A DNA stretch of 64,000 nucleotides from the NCBI RefSeq assembly GCF_002220365.1, contig NZ_MTHB01000233.1:16101-80100 (forward strand), written 5' to 3'. The translations under genes and the position numbers were made by a program. Positions within the stretch are counted from its first letter, which is position 1; every line of letters begins with the position of its first letter. Source of the stretch: Caballeronia sordidicola (GTDB lineage: Bacteria; Pseudomonadota; Gammaproteobacteria; Burkholderiales; Burkholderiaceae). Positions 59,198 to 64,000 of the stretch are shown here, one piece after another. Below the pieces are notes generated by a model. It did not search any database. It had not been told where the DNA came from and saw nothing but the letters and a program-made list of their open reading frames with translations.

Positions 59198-59743
59198 ATG
59201 GCGAAACTCCTCTCCGATCCCGAATTCCAGCGCTTCTCCGAGCTTCAGCAAAAGCAGTCCAGCTTCACGATCACGAGCGAGGAAGCGGACGAGCTGCGCG
59301 ATATTGTCGCTCGCGCGCAGCAAAAGCGCGACGACCGCGCGGCCGCTATGCAGTCGATCGAAACGTTTATCAAGCAGTTCGACATTAGCGCGGACGAACT
59401 TTTTACAGCCGACCAGATTGCCGACGCCGCGCGCAATTTCGGCCTGATTCCCGCCGCGAAGAAAGAACGCGTGCTGCCGCCGCAGCTGTCGTTCAACGGC
59501 AAGCCTTATCAATGGACCACTCGCGCCCTGCCGGACGACATTCGCGTTCCGCTGTTCGAAGCGTTCACCTCGGGCGCGTCGGTTAAAGCGTTTATTGCTA
59601 CGCCTAAGGACGCTACGCGTTGCGCGGCGACGATCGCGCGTCTGGAGCGTGAAACCAACAGCACTTATGCCGATGCGTGGCTGGACGAGCTGGCCGTATC
59701 GCGCGCACAGGTCGACGAAGCGCTCGCAAAGCTGCCTGCCTGA
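59198..59743 (+). CDS. Unrecognised 181-residue protein
   Basis: The product is soluble and rich in charged residues. An N-terminal helical part (LLSDPEFQRFSELQQKQSSF, EEADELRDIVARAQQKRDD) precedes a middle part (ISADELFTADQIADAARNFGL) and a C-terminal helical end (ATIARLERETNSTYADAWLDEL). I do not recognise the family. The frame is open, codon use resembles neighbours, and a short untranslated stretch with the direct repeat precedes it. Weakly DNA- or protein-binding-like appearance, but no function is proposed. Confidence 0.55.
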   Translation: MAKLLSDPEFQRFSELQQKQSSFTITSEEADELRDIVARAQQKRDDRAAAMQSIETFIKQFDISADELFTADQIADAARNFGLIPAAKKERVLPPQLSFNGKPYQWTTRALPDDIRVPLFEAFTSGASVKAFIATPKDATRCAATIARLERETNSTYADAWLDELAVSRAQVDEALAKLPA

Positions 59744-59848
59744 TTCGACGAGTTACGGTCGCAAACAAGCATGTTGCAGCGCACATTCTGGCCGCTCACC
59801 ACGGCGGCCGGATGCCAGCGCTTCCCACCTGCACAGCCTTCATAGCCT

Positions 59849-62233
59849 TCATGACGGCAGCGCGCCGGTCTGTGCATCTGTTTCGGTCAGCCGCATCCTG
59901 AAACCAGTCACACCCGGGTCCTCCGTGGCCGTTATCTCAAATCCTAAACGGCGCGCGAGCCCGATCATGCCGGTGTTCTCGCGCAACGCCTCGCCGATCA
60001 GCCAGCGTGTCCCGCGCGCCCGGCAATACGCGATGATTCGAATCAACAGCAGGAGTCCCAGCCGCTTGCCCTTCAGATCCGAGCGCACCGCGACCGCGAA
60101 CTCGGCCGTCTCGTTATCCGGATCGGCAACGGCGCGCACCACACCCAGCGTCTCGATAGCGTCGTGTTCACCCGTGACGGCGATAAACGCCATCTCGCGG
60201 TCATAGTCGATCTGCGTCATCCGGGCGAGTTGCGAGTGATCGAAACTGCGCACGGAACTGAAGAACCGCAGACGCAAGTCGTCCGGCGACATCGCGGAGA
60301 CGAAAGCGCTGTGGGCGGCTTCGTCGTCGGGACGGATCGGCCGCACGGTGATAAGCAAACCGTTCCAGTCCAGCGTCTCCTCCAGCTGCCGCGGATACGG
60401 TTGAATGGCGAGCGGCGTGCGATGCGCGGCCAGCGTCAGATGGGGTTCATACACCACGACCGCCTCACGGGTCACGCGCACGGTCAACCTCAAAGCAACA
60501 ATCTGCTCGATCTCGCAGACAGCCTGTGACAGGGCCGTCAATGCAATCAGCAAATTCTCCGCAGGGAGTTCGCGCGCCCTCGGCGAACGCATCACGAGAT
60601 CTCGCGCCAGAACCGGGTTGAGCGGTGGAAATGAGAACTCGTGCAACGCGTCCGGCAAACCGAGCGCGCCAACCGCCTTGAACTCGAACACCGGTCCGAA
60701 CACGCGATGGTTCAGCAAGCGGACATCGATTTCGATGGCGTCGACGCTGCGCGGACCTGCCGACCCCGCCTTCACGACAATGCCAAATTGCGCCAGCACC
60801 CGCGACGCCCGTTCGCCGTCCAGTTCCGCGACGCCCGCCGTCAATGCGGCCATGACCTGAGCCTGTGCGCTGTCCAGCGCAACCAGGGTCTGAGGACGTG
60901 GCCCGTCGGGCGTCTGCATCAACAGCTCGCGGCCCTGACGATAATCCACCAGCCGCGCAAAACCCCGCGCCAGGCGTTGAGGCGTGGTATGGACGGGAAT
61001 GCCGTGGGCATGCAACGCGTCGCGCGTGGCCTGGTCCACGCAGCCGAAAAAGCAAACCAGCAAACCGCGATACGCGTGGCTTTGCTGCTCGATCAGCACG
61101 CGCGCGACTTCCGCGACAGGCGCGGTGTGTGTTGGCGCGTGGACCACGAATGCGGTCCCCGTCTCGCGATGCGGCGCCAGCGCTTCGAGCGCCGCGCCGA
61201 AGTCTGCGGCAGTTGCGGTGTCTCCGAGTTGCAGCGGGTTCTCCAGACGCGCGCGCGGCAGCACGGCGGCGACTGACGCGCGCGCAGCCTCGGGCCAGAG
61301 CGCGAGCGCATCGCCGGCCGCGGCGAACGCGTCGGCGGCGACGGCGGCCACGCCGCGATCGCTGGTGATGACGGTCGCCCGGTCGCTTGCGGCGACACGG
61401 CCTACGCCGAGAGTCTCTATTTCATCAAGCAGGTCGTCTAGCGAATCCACCCGTACCAGGCCCGCCCGCCGGAATGCAGCACTGTAAAGCGCATCGAAAG
61501 GATCGTCGTGGCCTGTGCGCAATACCAGCACGGGCTTGTTGCGCGCCGCCGCCCGCGCCGCCGACATGAATTTGCGCGCCATTCGCACCGATTCGATGGC
61601 CATCAGGATGGCGCGCGTCCGTGAGTCGCTTGCGAGAAAATCAAGGATATCGCCCACATCGACGTCAGCCTCGTCGCCCAGCGCGACGACTCGCGAAAAA
61701 CCGAGGCCACGCGCGTTCGCCCAGCCCATCACGCCGTTGGTCAGCGCGTTCGACGCCGATACCCACGCTACCCCACCCGCCGCGATGGCGCATGACGGCG
61801 CCCCCAGCACCGCGCCCACAGCCGGCGTCATCACACCGACGCTCGACGGACCGACGACCCGCAGCAAAAACGGCCGCGCAACCGCAAGCGTGCGGCGCGC
61901 CCAGTCCTTACCCTCCGGCTCCCGCGCCTGCCCGACTATGACCACCGCCCGCGTGCCCCGCTCGCCCAGTTGGCCGACGATCCCCGGCCACGTGTGCGGT
62001 GGCGTGCACAGCACCGCCACGGTCGGCGTATCAGGCAAGTCGTCGATGCCAGCAAAAACCACGGCCCCATTCAACTGACGATGCTTCGGATTCACCGCCC
62101 AGACCGGACCCGTGAAGTTGGCGGCGCTTAGCCGTGACCACACCATTTCGCCAATACTGCCCGCACGCAGCGACGCCCCGATCACGGCAATCGACTTCGG
62201 GTTAAACAGTGCGTCGAGGTTACGTACGGTCAT
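59849..62233 (-). CDS. Pat-like GNAT acetyltransferase with a reduced acyl-CoA-synthetase part
   Basis: The product is 794 residues. The CoA-binding domain (NPKSIAVIGASLRAGSIGE) and succinyl-CoA-ligase-like domain (GLGFSRVVALGDEADVDVGD, RKFMSAARAAARNKPVLVL) are followed by a shortened ATP-grasp-like segment and a C-terminal GNAT domain (RSDLKGKRLGLLLL). Relatives such as Salmonella Pat acetylate lysines on metabolic enzymes. Full-length relatives are usually nearer 880-900 residues. The SHTGA histidine loop of the ligase is missing (the text reads RTGHDDPFDALYS), so synthetase activity is unlikely. GGAGG precedes ATG 62233. Confidence 0.82.
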   Translation of the reverse strand: MTVRNLDALFNPKSIAVIGASLRAGSIGEMVWSRLSAANFTGPVWAVNPKHRQLNGAVVFAGIDDLPDTPTVAVLCTPPHTWPGIVGQLGERGTRAVVIVGQAREPEGKDWARRTLAVARPFLLRVVGPSSVGVMTPAVGAVLGAPSCAIAAGGVAWVSASNALTNGVMGWANARGLGFSRVVALGDEADVDVGDILDFLASDSRTRAILMAIESVRMARKFMSAARAAARNKPVLVLRTGHDDPFDALYSAAFRRAGLVRVDSLDDLLDEIETLGVGRVAASDRATVITSDRGVAAVAADAFAAAGDALALWPEAARASVAAVLPRARLENPLQLGDTATAADFGAALEALAPHRETGTAFVVHAPTHTAPVAEVARVLIEQQSHAYRGLLVCFFGCVDQATRDALHAHGIPVHTTPQRLARGFARLVDYRQGRELLMQTPDGPRPQTLVALDSAQAQVMAALTAGVAELDGERASRVLAQFGIVVKAGSAGPRSVDAIEIDVRLLNHRVFGPVFEFKAVGALGLPDALHEFSFPPLNPVLARDLVMRSPRARELPAENLLIALTALSQAVCEIEQIVALRLTVRVTREAVVVYEPHLTLAAHRTPLAIQPYPRQLEETLDWNGLLITVRPIRPDDEAAHSAFVSAMSPDDLRLRFFSSVRSFDHSQLARMTQIDYDREMAFIAVTGEHDAIETLGVVRAVADPDNETAEFAVAVRSDLKGKRLGLLLLIRIIAYCRARGTRWLIGEALRENTGMIGLARRLGFEITATEDPGVTGFRMRLTETDAQTGALPS

Positions 62234-62516
62234 GCGGCCTCCGTAAATGGGATCTATCCAGCATAGGCGATTCGCGAGCCTCCAACTACTAGCCGGATGG
62301 CCTATGTCTCGCCTTTTTCAACAACCGTTCTCACCTATCCTGATGCCCAATATGAGAATTCATTTTGTTTCAGCGTCAACCGAACGGGCTATTGTTTCGC
62401 ACCGGGAACCAAGGTAATTTGATCGAACGCGGGACAGGAGCGATTCTGGTTCGCAGAGGAGGCACGTTTGCTCGGCCACAAAGAAAACCGAGAAGGTTGG
62501 GCGGTCAGGAATCACT

Positions 62517-63386
62517 ATGCGACATCTTCCATCGTTGATTGCGTTGCGTTTCTTCGAAGAAACGGCGCGTCATTTGAGTTTCAATCGCGCGGCGCGAGCG
62601 TTGTGCGTCACACAAGGAGCTGTAAGCCGTCAGATCAGGCTACTGGAAGAGTCACTGGGCGTGAAGCTTTTCGAGCGCGACCATAAAGGAATCCGCCTGA
62701 CGCAGGCCGGCGTGTTGCTGATGCCGTCGGTGACAGAGGCATTTGACGTGATCGAGCGCGGAACGCGTCATCTGACGGGAAGCGTCGAGCGCAAGCGTTT
62801 GATTGTGGCATTGCCGCCCACGTTCGCCACGCAGTGGTTTTCGTCACGGCTAGGCGCACTGGCGGAGCAATTGCCGGACGTCGACCTTTCTATTCGCACT
62901 CAGGAAAGCGACGAATGTCATTGCAGCGTGCGCTTCGGGCGCGACGCCGCAGCGCATGAGTGGTCGGAACTGCTGATCGTAGAGCGGCACGCGCTAGTGG
63001 GATCGGCGTCATTCACCGGGACGCCGGTCGAGAGCTTGCTGGATCGATTGCCCGCGCTACACGTGCTGCACGAGGACGTGCGTCTGAACCTCTGGCCGGA
63101 CTGGCTGGCGAAAGCGGGACTGCCGCCGCATTATGCCGAGAAGGGCATTGAATTTTCGAATCTGCAGCAGGCAATTCATGCAGCGCGACGCGGCGTAGGC
63201 TTGGCCGTTGTGGATCTGAACATGATTGCTGATGAGTTGACCGAGGGTGCTTTGGTGAGACTGTCGGACGTCGAGATCAGCGGCCCATTCGGATACTGGC
63301 TGGACGTACCGGAAGCGCACCGCGACACCAGCACCGTAACCGGCTTCGCCGAGTGGTTGCGCAATGAAGCAGCCCTGCCCGTTTGA
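62517..63386 (+). CDS. LysR-family transcription regulator (GcvA-like)
   Basis: A 289-residue regulator starting MRHLPSLIALRFFEETARHL with the helix-turn-helix LSFNRAARALCVTQGAVSRQ, typical of the GcvA/AmpR branch, and an effector domain with FSSRLGALAEQLPDVDLSI. AGGA precedes the ATG. It stands divergent from the Pat-like gene, separated by 283 bases, so it may regulate it; nothing else marks its target. Confidence 0.85.
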   Translation: MRHLPSLIALRFFEETARHLSFNRAARALCVTQGAVSRQIRLLEESLGVKLFERDHKGIRLTQAGVLLMPSVTEAFDVIERGTRHLTGSVERKRLIVALPPTFATQWFSSRLGALAEQLPDVDLSIRTQESDECHCSVRFGRDAAAHEWSELLIVERHALVGSASFTGTPVESLLDRLPALHVLHEDVRLNLWPDWLAKAGLPPHYAEKGIEFSNLQQAIHAARRGVGLAVVDLNMIADELTEGALVRLSDVEISGPFGYWLDVPEAHRDTSTVTGFAEWLRNEAALPV

Positions 63387-63628
63387 ATGGAAGTCTCGAC
63401 TTAATCCCGGCTTGCGGTAGAAGTACGATATGGAACTTAACCGGCAACATCGTCCGATTGGATGCCTGCCGGTACGAAATGACGAAGCTTGCTTTTGCAT
63501 TCGCCGATCCACTGCGGGCGCTTGCTTCATGCGGACAAGCAGGACCGCCATACGCATCGAGCAGCTTTGAGGGCCGATTCAAGTCATTATATTTCCCTCA
63601 TTTTTTTAGACGTCAGCCCCACCAAGCT

Positions 63629-64000
63629 CTACCGTGCAACAGTCGCCGGCATCGCTGCGTTGGTCATGCCCGCCTCCCCGCTCGCCTGCATTTCACTTCC
63701 CGGCACGCAATGCGACTGCAGCGACAAATACCCGGGGTTATACGCTTTCGCCTCTTTCTTCGGCAGCGTATAAGCAATCCGGCATTGTTCAACCGGACCG
63801 TTTCCCCACTTCACCGTCAGCGCGCCCTGATCCTCAAGACCGCGTGCAAATATTCTGCTGTCCTGACCGACCACGCCCACGCTCTTGCCTTGTTCGTCTT
63901 CCACACTCGCTCCAAAGGGTAACGCTCCACCACCCAGTTTCGGCGCCTGAATCAATGCAGCCCGTCCACTCACCGTCTCGTACTTCATCATCACTATAGA
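63629..64000 (-). CDS. C-terminal fragment of a fimbrial outer-membrane usher (FimD/PapC), cut by the window end
   Basis: About 123 residues are visible, with the frame running off the right edge. GRAALIQAPKLGGGALPFGA, DEQGKSVGVVGQDSRIFARGL and VKWGNGPVEQCRIAYTL match the PapC C-terminal plug-like domain of chaperone-usher ushers. The usher assembles pili through the outer membrane. The remaining residues after the conserved domain form a short tail (KAYNPGYLSLQSHC). The rest of the gene and presumably a pilus operon lie outside the window. Confidence 0.82.
   Translation of the reverse strand, partial: SIVMMKYETVSGRAALIQAPKLGGGALPFGASVEDEQGKSVGVVGQDSRIFARGLEDQGALTVKWGNGPVEQCRIAYTLPKKEAKAYNPGYLSLQSHCVPGSEMQASGEAGMTNAAMPATVAR

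Overview
The window is GC-rich proteobacterial DNA of the Burkholderia/Paraburkholderia/Caballeronia type. That placement rests on gene content, codon use and the style of the small exported proteins; no rRNA or other taxonomic marker is present. I see no tRNA, rRNA, CRISPR array, transposase or phage gene, and the genes look chromosomal.

About 36 kb (193-36035) is one dense island for uptake and complete oxidation of choline and glycine betaine. A minus-strand operon (12762 down to 193) carries glyA, an M19 dipeptidase-like gene, a DUF5943-type gene, dgcA, dgcB, etfA, etfB, gbcA, gbcB and an OpuAC-type binding protein. Divergent from it are a GATase1/AraC regulator, then fdhA (formaldehyde oxidation) and betI-betB-betA (choline to betaine) under a near-perfect BetI palindrome. 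A second minus-strand operon (26993 down to 19550) holds sdaA, soxBDAG, a folB-like gene and an 87-codon gene. Two short secreted proteins, a second GATase1/AraC regulator, a choVW-regulator-choX transporter operon and a methyl-accepting chemotaxis protein complete it. Together the genes predict: choline -> betaine aldehyde -> betaine -> dimethylglycine -> sarcosine -> glycine -> serine -> pyruvate, with methyl groups leaving as formaldehyde (to FdhA) or methylene-tetrahydrofolate (to GlyA).

From 36.1 to 41.5 kb are a flavin-reductase/hydroxyacyl-CoA dehydrogenase pair, a His-rich secreted protein, a sparsely coding stretch with a 50-codon gene, and a FUSC-family exporter. From 41.6 to 48.3 kb is a LysR-controlled cluster of unknown substrate: DUF3100 membrane protein, aldehyde dehydrogenase and beta-hydroxyacid dehydrogenase on one side; LysR regulator, serine-acetyltransferase-like and glyoxalase-like proteins on the other. 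Nearly identical palindromes precede both arms. This is the best candidate here for an undescribed pathway.

From 48.4 to 52.7 kb are a low-complexity membrane-anchored protein, an MgtC-family protein, an AGE-family sugar epimerase and a hotdog thioesterase. From 53.1 to 58.9 kb is an IclR-controlled sugar-acid cluster resembling the non-phosphorylative L-fucose route: FAH-type hydrolase, lactonase, aldo-keto reductase and a two-subunit UxaA-type dehydratase. The end holds an unrecognised protein, a Pat-like GNAT protein with an eroded acyl-CoA synthetase part, a LysR regulator and the C-terminal piece of a fimbrial usher cut by the window edge. Functions are read from motifs and context only; no search was run.
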